Source: Exilibacterium tricleocarpae
Lineage (GTDB): Bacteria > Pseudomonadota > Gammaproteobacteria > Pseudomonadales > Cellvibrionaceae
Reading direction: 5' to 3'
NCBI RefSeq assembly: GCF_007004655.1
Contig: NZ_ML660118.1
Location: 1 to 36,814, forward strand
Length of the DNA stretch: 36,814 bases
Shown: positions 1-9,100 of the stretch, in pieces
Position numbering within the stretch: the stretch's first letter is position 1
Layout of the letters: the number at the start of each line of letters is the position of its first letter
Notes under the pieces: model-generated
Database searches by the model: none
Told to the model about the DNA's origin: nothing
The model's input: the letters and a program-made list of their open reading frames with translations, nothing else
Position numbers and translations under genes: made by a program

Positions 1-72
1 CTCTGCTACTCTAACAAAACGATAGTGCTAACTTGAGAGAATATTCTGGCTGCAACTCCTCGTTGTTTTTTT

Positions 73-206
73 AACGGTGCCTGTCCTCGCCGTCTCTCTA
101 TTAACGGTGCCTGTCCTCGCCGTCCTCGCCCGGTGCCTGTCCCCGCTGCCGTTTCCAACGGTGCCTGTCCCCGCTGCCCCCCGCTGCCGTTTCCCCGCTG
201 CCGTTT
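73..206. repeat. Degenerate tandem repeats, 'ggtgcctgtcc' type
   Basis: Four copies of a unit close to aacggtgcctgtccccgctg start near 73, 103, 131 and 157. They are followed by shortened 'ccgctgccgttt' units up to 206, with looser variants around 283-316. The tract lies just beyond the 3' end of the last immunity-like gene (286-600). The copies differ slightly from one another (cctcgccg versus ccccgctg), which looks like decayed tandem duplication of a short intergenic repeat. No coding role is seen. Their relation to the other 'tgtcccc' repeats in this window is by resemblance only. Confidence 0.7.
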
Positions 207-285
207 AATAGCTTAAGTTGCCAAGCTGCAGGTTGTTGTGCAGTTAAAGCTACTCTAATGAGTGAGTTGTCCCCGGAATTTCAGC

Positions 286-600
286 TCACTGTTTCCCCTC
301 GCTGTTTCCTCGCTGTTGATTACTTCTTTTCAAGAAAAAAAATCCAGTATATAGAAAACCCGGTAAGCAGCCCCATTCTATTAAAAAGGGTACCCACCAA
401 TAATCGTTAAAACCTTCCAAAGGAGATACAATAAATGCCAATGCCCCAACTACCCCACCTGCAAGGGGTATCCAGCTACTTACGTCTCTGCTAACGATTC
501 TTTTAAAAACTGTTGACCAGTTAATTATGAATATCCAAAGAAAGATAAACAATAATAACAGAGATAAACCCCATCTAATGATTTCCATTGAAGACTCCAA
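286..600 (-). CDS. Small membrane protein, candidate immunity protein imm3
   Basis: This 104-residue protein is mostly hydrophobic. It has a strong segment at residues 9-27 (WGLSLLLLFIFLWIFIINW), a second around 43-60, and a third around 68-90 rich in aromatics, then a short charged tail (KRSNQQRGNSEGKQ). It starts two bases after the stop of the orphan rhs tip gene on the same strand, the usual order of toxin then immunity gene in polymorphic toxin loci. Two in-frame Met codons (residues 1 and 5) are possible starts. I do not recognise the family. The immunity role is inferred from position, size and membrane character. The region is visibly AT-richer than the genes to its right. Confidence 0.55.
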   Translation of the reverse strand: MESSMEIIRWGLSLLLLFIFLWIFIINWSTVFKRIVSRDVSSWIPLAGGVVGALAFIVSPLEGFNDYWWVPFLIEWGCLPGFLYTGFFFLKRSNQQRGNSEGKQ

Positions 601-602
601 AA

Positions 603-1496
603 TTAAGGCACATATTTTCTTTGGCCAAACAGCCCCTTGATGTAACCATCTACACCCCAGCCTTTAGGCCACTGGAGAGACTCTCGAGGAACTGTAAAGG
701 TTTTTCCTGACCCCGGTCCTGCAAATCTGTTGCCCAATCCAGGTTGCCATTTTCCGGACCAAAAATAATTCCACAGGTTTGCGTTGCCTTTCATTACCCA
801 GTCACCTGATTGGAGGCCAGGTCGTCCCCATCGGGATACATTAACAAAAGTACTTTTAGTGGCCTGAACACCTTTTATAATTCCACTTGCTAGAGGACCA
901 CCACCTAAAGTAGTTAAGGTGCTAACTGCAGTACCATCAGTCCATAAAACAGAGAAGAAAAGACCAGTGCTCGCAATCGGATTATCCGTAAAGCCTCCGC
1001 CGGCAGCGACTAATCTATCAGCCCAATATTGAGCTGAGCTATCCCCAGCACTAGTACCTGGTAAATAACTGCCCCAGGTCCTGTTCTTTCTTGCATCTCG
1101 ATTATCGTCACTATCATACCCCGACGCGTCATCACTCGCATCAACCCCAGTATCAACCCGCGCATCAACCGTCGCTGCACTCCTCAACCAAAACCCCGGA
1201 TGAATAATCCCTGCAACGCTATCGATCGATCTACTGGCATTAGTGTAATTGTAAAGTTTTACCCCCAACTGAGACCAGCCCGACCCCGCATTTTTCACAT
1301 CACTCTTAAATTTGTAACCCACAACATCAACTTGCTCCAATATCTTAGAGGCATAGCCCGTCGGGTCAACAAAGCTCAACGGATTATTGAACACATAGGC
1401 ATAGCGGTTATAACTCTGACTGTTCAGCGGCGCCTGCACCAGCGGGTCCGGGCTTAGAAAACGGCCCAACTGCGGATCATACACCCGCCCATTCAT
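603..1496 (-). CDS. Orphan RHS core fragment with alternative C-terminal tip (CT3)
   Basis: The 297-residue ORF starts at MNGRVYDPQLGRFLSPDP, the RHS-associated core, and runs through the FVDPTGYA motif. Up to about residue 131 it is nearly identical to residues 2151-2281 of the full-length Rhs protein at 3130-10428. It then diverges into an unrelated Trp/Gly-rich tip of about 166 residues containing GRPGLQSGDWVMKG and GKTFTVPRESLQWPKGWG. In-frame homology continues upstream of this ATG, without a stop, to 1617 (WNGSLDDTYQPDDAARGF), where it breaks at a repeat element. There is no signal peptide and no repeat scaffold, so it is a displaced tip rather than a deliverable protein. An immunity-like gene follows after 2 nt. 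The tip family is not recognised; a nuclease or other toxin activity would be a guess. Confidence 0.75.
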   Translation of the reverse strand: MNGRVYDPQLGRFLSPDPLVQAPLNSQSYNRYAYVFNNPLSFVDPTGYASKILEQVDVVGYKFKSDVKNAGSGWSQLGVKLYNYTNASRSIDSVAGIIHPGFWLRSAATVDARVDTGVDASDDASGYDSDDNRDARKNRTWGSYLPGTSAGDSSAQYWADRLVAAGGGFTDNPIASTGLFFSVLWTDGTAVSTLTTLGGGPLASGIIKGVQATKSTFVNVSRWGRPGLQSGDWVMKGNANLWNYFWSGKWQPGLGNRFAGPGSGKTFTVPRESLQWPKGWGVDGYIKGLFGQRKYVP

Positions 1497-1617
1497 ATGG
1501 ATCAGACCGACACCATCCAGGTGCTCGTGATTGGTAAAACCCCGCGCGGCATCATCAGGCTGGTAGGTGTCGTCAAGGCTGCCGTTCCACGTCGGGTAGC
1601 GCCGCTCGCCCCAGGGG
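1104..1617. repeat. Direct repeat copy 1 of rhs core DNA (514 bp)
   Basis: This stretch matches 3586-4099 with a constant offset of 2482 bases and no net gap. It covers the end of the RHS core, the DPTGYA motif and the linker up to the SGYDSDD segment. Differences are scattered substitutions, some of them silent. Beyond 1104 the sequences encode unrelated tips; beyond 1617 this copy runs into the inverted-repeat element while the other continues as rhs. It is a natural substrate for homologous recombination between the orphan and the full-length gene. Confidence 0.9.
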
Positions 1618-1622
1618 GAGAA

Positions 1623-1787
1623 GGGTCAAGTCTTGACTAATAGTTAGCGCTTAAATTTAAGGTTTTTCCATCAGAGTAATAATTCAACAGTATCGCTTAC
1701 GATAACTCAGCTAAAATCCTTGATGAAAAAGGAAAAGAAAATCGTTGCCCGTTGCTGGCTTAAATACTATTAGTTAAGACTTGACCC
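1623..1787. mobile_element. MITE/REP-like element, copy A (165 bp)
   Basis: The element is bounded by 21-bp inverted repeats at 1623-1643 (begins GGGTCAAGTCTTGAC) and 1767-1787 (ends AAGACTTGACCC), with one mismatch between the arms. The interior is AT-rich and has no ORF of its own. A second copy at 2481-2646 is almost identical throughout, including the interior stretch with gatgaaaaaggaaaagaaaa. The low-coordinate end abuts the truncated rhs fragment, with only 'gagaa' between 1617 and the arm. It could be a MITE or a REP pair mobilised in trans; no transposase is present in the window. A partial end copy (caagacttgacccctcaat) lies at 1873-1891. Confidence 0.75.
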
Positions 1788-1993
1788 TTCAATTCCTCAA
1801 TTCGTGCAAGGCTGGGCTTTCAAAAAACTCCGAGCTAGATTCTTAGATTGGTGAACTGTCCCCAGAACTCCCCCAAGACTTGACCCCTCAATTCTCTGTT
1901 CTTCCCACTGTTCTTTGATGTCCTGTTAAGGCTGTTCGGTAGTGTTCAAATTATCTGAGACGCAACCGTAATTTCGCTAACTTTTAGTATCGA
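1788..1993. other. Intergenic spacer with repeat fragments
   Basis: No plausible gene is seen here. The stretch contains a copy of gtgaactgtccccagaactc at 1851-1870, the same unit repeated at 2688-2755, and a partial end of the inverted-repeat element at about 1873-1891. The rest is low-GC sequence with no recognisable coding signal. It separates the imm2 gene from element copy A. Confidence 0.5.
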
Positions 1994-2365
1994 CTACTGC
2001 TCAATAATTTCATCGGGAGAAGCATCTTCTAAATCCGGCCTGATAATCACTCCTTTCTGATCTTGTTTAATAAACCCATCTAACTCTTCAGAATAGATCC
2101 AGCCATCATCAATAATTTCCGCAATTGGTTCATCAATATAGTACTTCTGGTTTAATTTTCCTTTGTATCCAGATAGTGCGCTAAGCTGCCTAATTTTATT
2201 TTCATCATCGAAAAGAATACAAACGCTACCATCCATTACATAAGCAAGCTTCTGCCCACTAATACTCTTAACAGATCGCCTGTCAATAGCTATGTCTTCA
2301 AGAGTTTGGCCAATTTTTATTCCTGCCAAACCAACACCTGGTACTATTTCACCACTAATTTCCAT
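1994..2365 (-). CDS. Candidate orphan immunity protein imm2
   Basis: I place the start at the ATG at 2365 (MEISGEIVPGVGLAGIKIGQ), giving 123 residues. It is preceded by purine-rich GGAGGTTACAGGTGATA, and the upstream in-frame sequence overlaps a different reading frame that looks like a toxin remnant. The protein is soluble and acidic, with no signal peptide or membrane segment. It contains a predicted beta-rich region (KLAYVMDGSVCILFDDENKI) and a very acidic end (EDASPDEIIEQ). I do not recognise the family. Its place directly after a 28-residue toxin-like C terminus (stop at 2391-2393), its acidity and its size suggest an immunity protein that has lost its toxin. A basic, possibly nucleic-acid-acting partner would fit, but that is inference. 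Confidence 0.55.
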   Translation of the reverse strand: MEISGEIVPGVGLAGIKIGQTLEDIAIDRRSVKSISGQKLAYVMDGSVCILFDDENKIRQLSALSGYKGKLNQKYYIDEPIAEIIDDGWIYSEELDGFIKQDQKGVIIRPDLEDASPDEIIEQ

Positions 2366-2390
2366 TATCACCTGTAACCTCCACCTCCGT

Positions 2391-2483
2391 TTACTTTGCC
2401 GCGGGAACATTTCCAAGCCGGAAATATGGAATCCTAAAAGTGCCAATTGAACTACCAGATACTTTCCAGTAAACGGAGAAGGG
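2391..2483 (-). pseudogene. Remnant of a toxin C terminus (CT2)
   Basis: On the minus strand an open frame comes out of the inverted-repeat element and ends at a TAA at 2391-2393. It encodes FSVYWKVSGSS followed by IGTFRIPYFRLGNVPAAK. In the other direction the frame meets a stop at 2484-2486, inside the element. There is no start codon and the piece is only about 30 codons long, so it is not a gene by itself. It has the look of the last residues of a secreted toxin domain (aromatic/basic, ending just before an immunity-like ATG). Its break point coincides with the element edge, as in the orphan rhs fragment. Short length limits certainty. Confidence 0.45.
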
Positions 2484-2646
2484 TCAAGTCTTGACTAATA
2501 GCTAGTAATTAAATTTAAGGTTTTTTCTATCAGAGTAATAATTCAACAGTACCACTTACGATAACTCAGCTAAAATCCTTGATGAAAAAGGAAAAGAAAA
2601 TCGTTGCCCGTTGCTGGCTTAAATACTATTAGTCAAGACTTGACCC
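2481..2646. mobile_element. MITE/REP-like element, copy B (166 bp)
   Basis: Perfect 21-bp inverted repeats lie at 2481-2501 (begins GGGTCAAGTCTTGAC) and 2626-2646 (ends CAAGACTTGACCC). The interior is almost identical to copy A (1623-1787) and has the same orientation. The shared stretch extends a few bases outside the arms (ggagaa before, tcaat after). It abuts the toxin remnant at 2391-2480. Additional short 'tgacccctcaatc' pieces follow at 2655-2674. Near-identity of the two copies suggests recent copying or recombination. Confidence 0.8.
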
Positions 2647-2687
2647 CTCAATCCCTGACCCCTCAATCCTCAATCTAGGCTATCACC

Positions 2688-2755
2688 CTATTAAGTGAAC
2701 TGTCCCCAGAACTCGGTCCCCAGAACTCCTATTAAGTGAACTGTCCCCAGAACTC
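2688..2755. repeat. 27-bp direct repeats 'ctattaagtgaactgtcccc...'
   Basis: Two identical 27-bp units, 2688-2714 and 2729-2755, begin ctattaagtgaactgtcccc and end agaactc. Between them (2715-2728) is a shortened half unit, ggtccccagaactc. A further partial copy is at 1851-1870. They lie just past the imm1 gene. No protein is encoded; they resemble the degraded short repeats at the far left of the window. Confidence 0.8.
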
Positions 2756-2803
2756 GCACAATTATTTATCGGGGGGATTACCTCCCCTGGTTGCCCTAAG
2801 ATC

Positions 2804-3133
2804 TCATACAAAGACTATTAGAACTAACGACAAAAAGAAGAAAAGAAAAGCGCTTATCATAAATTTCCTACAACGATCGCCTTTAGTAGTTAGTTCTTCG
2901 TTTCCATATTCTCTGTACTTTTTTTTCATGAGTCCATCAAATAACGATGTAGTTTTATTAATACCTCCTAAAGTAAACACAGTTTTTACATCTACTCTAC
3001 CCAAACCATTCGATGAAACCTTTGACAAACAGATTGAATACATCAGCAAATAATAAAAATACCCTAAAACTGAAGAAACCAACATAACAGCAGATAAAAA
3101 AAATAAAATCACACCTAGGTCACTATAATTCAT
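2804..3133 (-). CDS. Small membrane protein, candidate immunity protein imm1
   Basis: The 109-residue protein has a hydrophobic N terminus (residues 6-32, VILFFLSAVMLVSSVLGYFYYLLMY region), a hydrophilic, Lys-rich middle (residues 36-88) and a C-terminal membrane segment (SAFLFFFLSLVLIVFV). Its ATG overlaps the stop of the giant rhs gene in an ATGA arrangement, so it is probably translationally coupled to it. That coupling is typical of a toxin and its cognate immunity gene. An inner-membrane immunity protein would fit a toxin that acts at the membrane. No family is recognised, and the sequence is AT-rich compared with the rhs gene. The assignment rests on position and topology only. Confidence 0.6.
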   Translation of the reverse strand: MNYSDLGVILFFLSAVMLVSSVLGYFYYLLMYSICLSKVSSNGLGRVDVKTVFTLGGINKTTSLFDGLMKKKYREYGNEELTTKGDRCRKFMISAFLFFFLSLVLIVFV

Positions 3134-6100
3134 CTTCTCTGTTCTCTTCGTCTAGCCGCGGCCGCGGCCCCAGGGTTTCCTTGCATGCTCGACTGGCTAC
3201 CTTGACGGCCCGCTACACCGCTCCCAGAAATACCAACACCAGCCCCAACCGAAAGTGCCCATTGTCGTCCCGTTTCACTTGCAATTACAGTTACCCCCAG
3301 CGCGGGGCCAATACCTAGAGTAAAACCCACCTTTGTAACAACTTGATTATCGTTAAAGGAGCCACTCTTTGATAGAGTAAAGTCGATTGTGGCCGTTGCG
3401 GAGACACCAAGAACGCCTCCGGCCCCACCATAAACCTTACTATTGCCATCAATATCCGTGGGGTCAAGAATTGCTTGGCCCTTTATACCAGCGCCAACCC
3501 CAAGAACTCCAGAAGCGGTTACAGTTACATTATTATCCAAATAGTTTTTAATCGGGTCTATAAATCTCTTTTTCGCACCGTGACCATCGTCACTATCATA
3601 CCCCGACGCGTCATCACTCGCATCAACCCCAGTATCAACCCGCGCATCAACCGTCGCTGCACGACCCAACCAAAACCCCGGATGAATAATCCCTGCAACG
3701 CTACCCATCGATCTATTGAAATTAGTGTAATTGTAAAGTTTTACCCCCGACCGGAACCAGCCCGATCCCGCATTTTTCACTTTACTCTCAAATTGGTAAC
3801 CAACCACATCAACCTGCTCCAATATCTTAGAGGCATAACCCGTCGGGTCGACAAAGCTCAACGGATTATTGAACACATAGCTATAGCGGTTATAACTCTG
3901 GCTGTTCAGCGGCGCTTGCACCAGCGGGTCCGGGCTTAAAAAACGGCCCAACTGTGGATCATACACCCGCCCATTCATATGAATCAGGCTCACGCTATCC
4001 AGGTGCTCATGACCGGTAAAACCCCGCGCGGCATCATCAGGCTGGTATCCTTCGTCGAGGCTGCCGTTCCAAATTTGGTATCGCCGCTCGCCCCAGGGGC
4101 CGTTGGCCAGCCATTCCACGTCATTGGCATGGGTGGCCTGCTCACCGGATTTGGCGACCAGCGACCCCAGATGGTCACGGTGCTTGTAACGATATTCACC
4201 GCTACCGGCGCTACCGATGTACAAGGCAAAATCACCGAGATAATGGACCTGCCGGGTTATGCCACTCTTGGTAATAACTTCATAACGGCCCAGACTGGCA
4301 TAGATGGTTGTGCGGCCTGCGCTGTCACTGTGCTTAACGCGGTTTTTCGTGGGCCCATAGACAACGTCTGACCATTTCTCCGACCCCGGGCTAGTGTCGC
4401 TAATACGCGAAGGCTTGTCAAAAGCCGTATAGGCGACGGACTTGACCGTTTGCGCGCCGGCCTTGGCCGCGATCATATTGCCGTTGGCATCGTAGGTATA
4501 CTGCAAGTGATTGGCGCTGGTCACCGCGTGAGGACCCGCGCCATTCTGACCGTAACGATAGACGCCTGCCACACCGGTCTTCTGCGTGATATTCCCCAAG
4601 GCATCGTAGGTAAAGTCGCTGCTTGACGCCGAACAACTCCCCGCGCGCGAGGCCGTCAACCGATTGAGATTGTCGTAACAAAAATGTTGGGTCAGCGCGT
4701 GTTTGTGATCGGAGCGTTGCTTCAGATTCCCCAAGGCATCAAACTGATAACCGTGATCCTGAATGGTAAAGAGGCCTTTGTGCGCCTGGATAGCTTGAAG
4801 GCGACCATCAATCGCCTCAAAGTGCTGATCGGTGACCACCCCGTTGCCCAGGGTGAACCGGGTCAGGTTGCCCCGTGCATCGGCGGTATTGGCCACCCAC
4901 AGCACTTGACCGTCACCACCCGCTCTCACCGTGTGCCGGAAGCCGTGATCATTATAGTCCTCAATCGTCCGGTATCCGCTGGGGTAGGTCATACCGGTGG
5001 GGCGGCTAAAGCCGTCGTAGTGCCATTGGAACGTAAAGGCTTGGCCGTCAATCGCCGTCTGCTGGCGATCGAGCTGGGACAGTGCCGTGTAGGTGTAGTG
5101 CTCAGCATACGAGGAACCATCGGTATTAAAACCCACCAAGGACCCCAACAACCCCTTACCATGAGGCTTGTTATCGTAAGTCCAGACATGGGTGCGCGTT
5201 GCGACACCGGCAGCCGTCGCATTGTCGACCCTTTGGGTGACGCGACCGCGCTTGTCGTAGTGGTATCGGGTGACCTGGTTTTTGGCATCGGTCTCTGAGG
5301 CCAACAGGCCCAGGGCGTTATAGGTGTAAACGCGCACGCCCGTATTCGGATCATCTAATCTGATTTTACGGCCCAGGCGGTCGTAGCCGATAGTAACGGT
5401 AGTGTCAGCGTTGCCGTCGACGGTTGTCGAGGTGAGATCGCCAAAGGGCGAGTAACGATAGGTCACGGCCGTCCCCGCAGCATCCCGGCTCAGCACAACC
5501 AGATTGCCACCGGTAAGCTGTTGCACACTGGCCTGCCCCAGGCGATTGGTCGTGGTGATCTGGGTGCCATTGTAGTCAATCGTTTCTGTGGTCGTGTCGG
5601 CAAAGGTGGTTGTCGTGAGCCGGCGCAACACATCGTATGCATACCGTGTGTCGACACTGGGCGTGGCGAAAAAGGGCGCCGTGCGCATCGATAACTGCCC
5701 CTGTGGGTTGTAGTCACGGCGTGTATACACAAAAGCACCCGCGAGGTTTCTCGAGCGCGTGCCCACTTCTCTGCCTTCGGCGTCCAGATAGGTGCGCACC
5801 GCGGACTGTCCGGTGGTTTTCAGTTGCACGTAAGAGGCTGCCGTCCCACTGTAAGCAAAACACCCCAGACATGCCCGGAAACCATATTCCGTCAGGGTGC
5901 CATCGGGGTGGATTATAAAATCCACCCGGCCGAGATTGTCGTACACCGTATCGGTCACCAGGCCATTGGCGTCGGTGTGTTTGAGGGGCAGACCGAATTT
6001 GGCGGCGTATTGGGTGGTTTGTGTCAGCCCTGCGGGATCGGTCTGCACGACCGTTCGCACACCGCCGGCGTCATAGGTTTCGTCGACGCGCGTGACGGTC

Positions 6101-9100
6101 GAGGTAAACCCCAAGCCGGGCCCGGCACCGGCGCCCCAGCTCTGCGTGGTGCGGTTTACAGTGCCGTACGGGTTATAGTTATATTGGGTTTTCAGCCGCA
6201 GCGGACTGTTCGTGCTGTCATCCGGTTCAGACACACGCTCTGAAAGCTGGCCCAGCGTGTTGTAACGGAACGCCACGGTGCGTACCTCTGAAGCCAGGCT
6301 GCCGGGGTGACCGATCCACCCCTGCGTACGTTGACGCTGAACCAAACCTTGCACCCACCGGTTGGTGGTGTCGATACCGGTAATATCAGAATACGTCGTA
6401 TCGACAGCCGAGATAAACGCCTGCCCGTCGACGGTATCGCAAAACACTTGACGGGAGAACAGGGGTACACCATAAGCACTGACATCCCTATCGCTCGATG
6501 AACCCGCGAGGGTCGTCACCACGGCGGTGCTGACCGGTGAACAGGCAAAGCTGGTGGTGGTGAAATTCTTGGTCGTCTGACTGCCTTTGGTGCCCACCAA
6601 GTCCCACGACTGCTCATGGGTTTCCAGCAGGTAGGGAAAATAGTGCGGGCTCTTATGACCGGCATCGATATCATCGCGATAGAGGCGCACCTTCCACTGA
6701 AAGCGTTTATCACTCAACAGGCGCAAGGTGTTTCCCGACTGGGTGCTGTCCGTGGCATAGACCAACGTCCGGTGGGGGTAGCCCATCAGTGCATAGGCCT
6801 CATCGACCCGTTGATGGTAGTGGTTGACGGTTTTGCGCACCGCACCGGTGCTGTCCGTATCGGTCACTGCCACCGTATCGAACCCGAGCGCTCCCCAGCC
6901 GCTGTCATCGCGCCGATGGTTGTGATAGTGATAACTCAGGCTTTTGCGATCGCCGGCTGAACGGGTGTCGACGACCGCTTCCACGATAAGGCGCGGCGTG
7001 GGCACGGGCAGCCTCGCTGCGTCCTCTTCTTCCTCATTCCCTTCATACCCTTCGCCGGCATGGGTAAATGAAGAGGTCGTCCGGGTGGCCGCCGTTACCG
7101 TGTAATGCGTACTGGTGGTCATCGGCCCATACTGCACGGACACCTTGTCCCCCAGGCCATCGACCACCCCGCGCAGGCGTTTTCGGGTGACGGTATTCAC
7201 TGTCCGTCCCGAACCGGTGTGGCCGATGTTGGACAGGTCTGTGATGCCGTCGTGGTTAAAGTCCGCGAGTATGGGTTTCTCGCGTGCGTCGGCAAGCCAG
7301 TTTGCCGGCGGTAAGAATCCCTGTCCCCCGGCCTGGGGCCCGGCGCAGGTGGACAATTCGACCCAGGTGTCGTATCGCCCATTGCCTTTTTTCGGGCCGA
7401 ATGTGACCAGGTCAGCACACTTATCGTCATTCAGGTGGGCAAAGACCCGTCTGGGGCTCAGCCCCCCATTCTGAGCGTTTGCCTGCCATGACTGCCAGGG
7501 CGTAAAGCGCTCGCCCGTAGACAGGGCGACAAAGCCTGGTTCATTGCCGCCCAGGGTATGGTAGACATCGGTCAGGCCGTCACCATTGACGTCACCAACA
7601 CGCAGGTGGTGGCTGTTATCCGCGATGCTGCCCCAGACGCCGCTTGAGACAAAACCTTGTCCGGTATTGATCAGCACGTCGAGATGACAAGTCGACGCCG
7701 TGGTATTGGGGTAGCGACAAATCAGCAGATCCGTGAGCCCATCGCCGTTAAAATCACCAAAGTGACGCGGGGAGTCACTGAGCTTGACAAAGTAGTTGGT
7801 AAGATTGTCTAACCATAGGCTGATGGGTTCGAACCCGCTGCCTGTATTGATTTTGACATACCATTTAGAAGCTGCCGGGTTCTGATGATCAATTTTATAG
7901 TAGTGCAGGTCGGGCAAACCGTCGTTGTTGATATCGCGCAGAAACCGCCTGGCCGTAAACAGCCAACCGGATGAGAGTTCACTGAGGCCATCGGCCCAGG
8001 TTTCCGCGACAAACCCATTGCCCGTGGAGCGGTAGACAACGACCCTGTAAGTCGGTGCAAACTCATTGAAATCGAAGCTCACCAGATCGTCCCTGCCATC
8101 CAGATTTACATCATAGACGCGAGAGGGGACGGGGTAACTGTGGTCAAAACGGACATCCGGAAACGCACTGTCGCTGTCTCTGGGGTCTATGGCAGTGACG
8201 GAGAGCGTCAAATCCCCGTTAACGCTATCTACGTCGGTACTGAAGTACTCCAACAGGCCGTCGCCATCAAAATCGCCCGTCCGCGCGGGAAAGCGGTTAT
8301 GCGCGGTCCCGGTGTCCATGCCAAACGTGGCCGACTCACTGTCATTCCACTCGAAGCGCAAGGGTTCAACACACTGGGCGCCATAGCCGTAGCACAGGTC
8401 GATCTGTGCCAGGTGGCTGGTGCTCAGCGGGTCCTCAAACAGTTTGCCAAAGTAACGCTGGCCATAGCGCTGGTAATGCAGTGTGTAGGTAGTGAGGTTG
8501 ACACCGCCGGCGCGGGTCTCGATGGTTTTCAACCGCTGGGGCACGTAGTAGCGGGCACCGCCGCGATAGGTCTCCAGCACATCGTCCCGGTCTTCATAGG
8601 TAAACAACACCGCGTTATCCGTACCGGTTGCCAAATCGTTTCGGGTGTAATGGATGGCCTGAATACGATGAATCCCTTGGGCGGCGTCGTGGAAATACGT
8701 ATAGGTCAGGTAATTCCCCGCCATATCCTGCCGGCGATTGAGAGACCAGGTTAAGGGCTGCGCCTGGTTATCGTAGCGCACGGCATCGCTGGTGGCGCCG
8801 TAGGTCAAAACCTCCCCATTGGGGTATTCAACGGTCCATGAAGCCGGAGCTTTTGCCGTACCGCCCAGGCGGGTAATACGGGCAAAGTCATCCGCCTCGG
8901 TGCGGTATTCACCGCTGGCGATTTCAACCAGCCGTTCGCCATCCAGGCAGAAGCGGTAATCGTCACCGGAATTGATACCACTGATGGCCTTATCCCGGGC
9001 AACGCTCGCCTTGCAGCGCGTAATGGCGGACAGACCGCCGATCCGCCAGCCCCAGCCGAGCAACCCGTTTTTGCGGTTGCTGCGGTAGGTCAAACTCAGG

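Noticed and set aside
73-206. CRISPR array
   Set aside because: Units are adjacent or degenerate with no uniform unique spacers, and no cas gene is present.
1-285. Possible integron attC-like sites among the short repeats near the imm3 gene
   Set aside because: The required core pairs (RYYYAAC and GTTRRRY) with a foldable spacer could not be found; the repeats are simple tandem units.
8140-8754. Long plus-strand frames inside the rhs gene (also 4684-5298, 9289-9855)
   Set aside because: They are antisense to a clearly coding frame and reflect its high GC and codon pattern.
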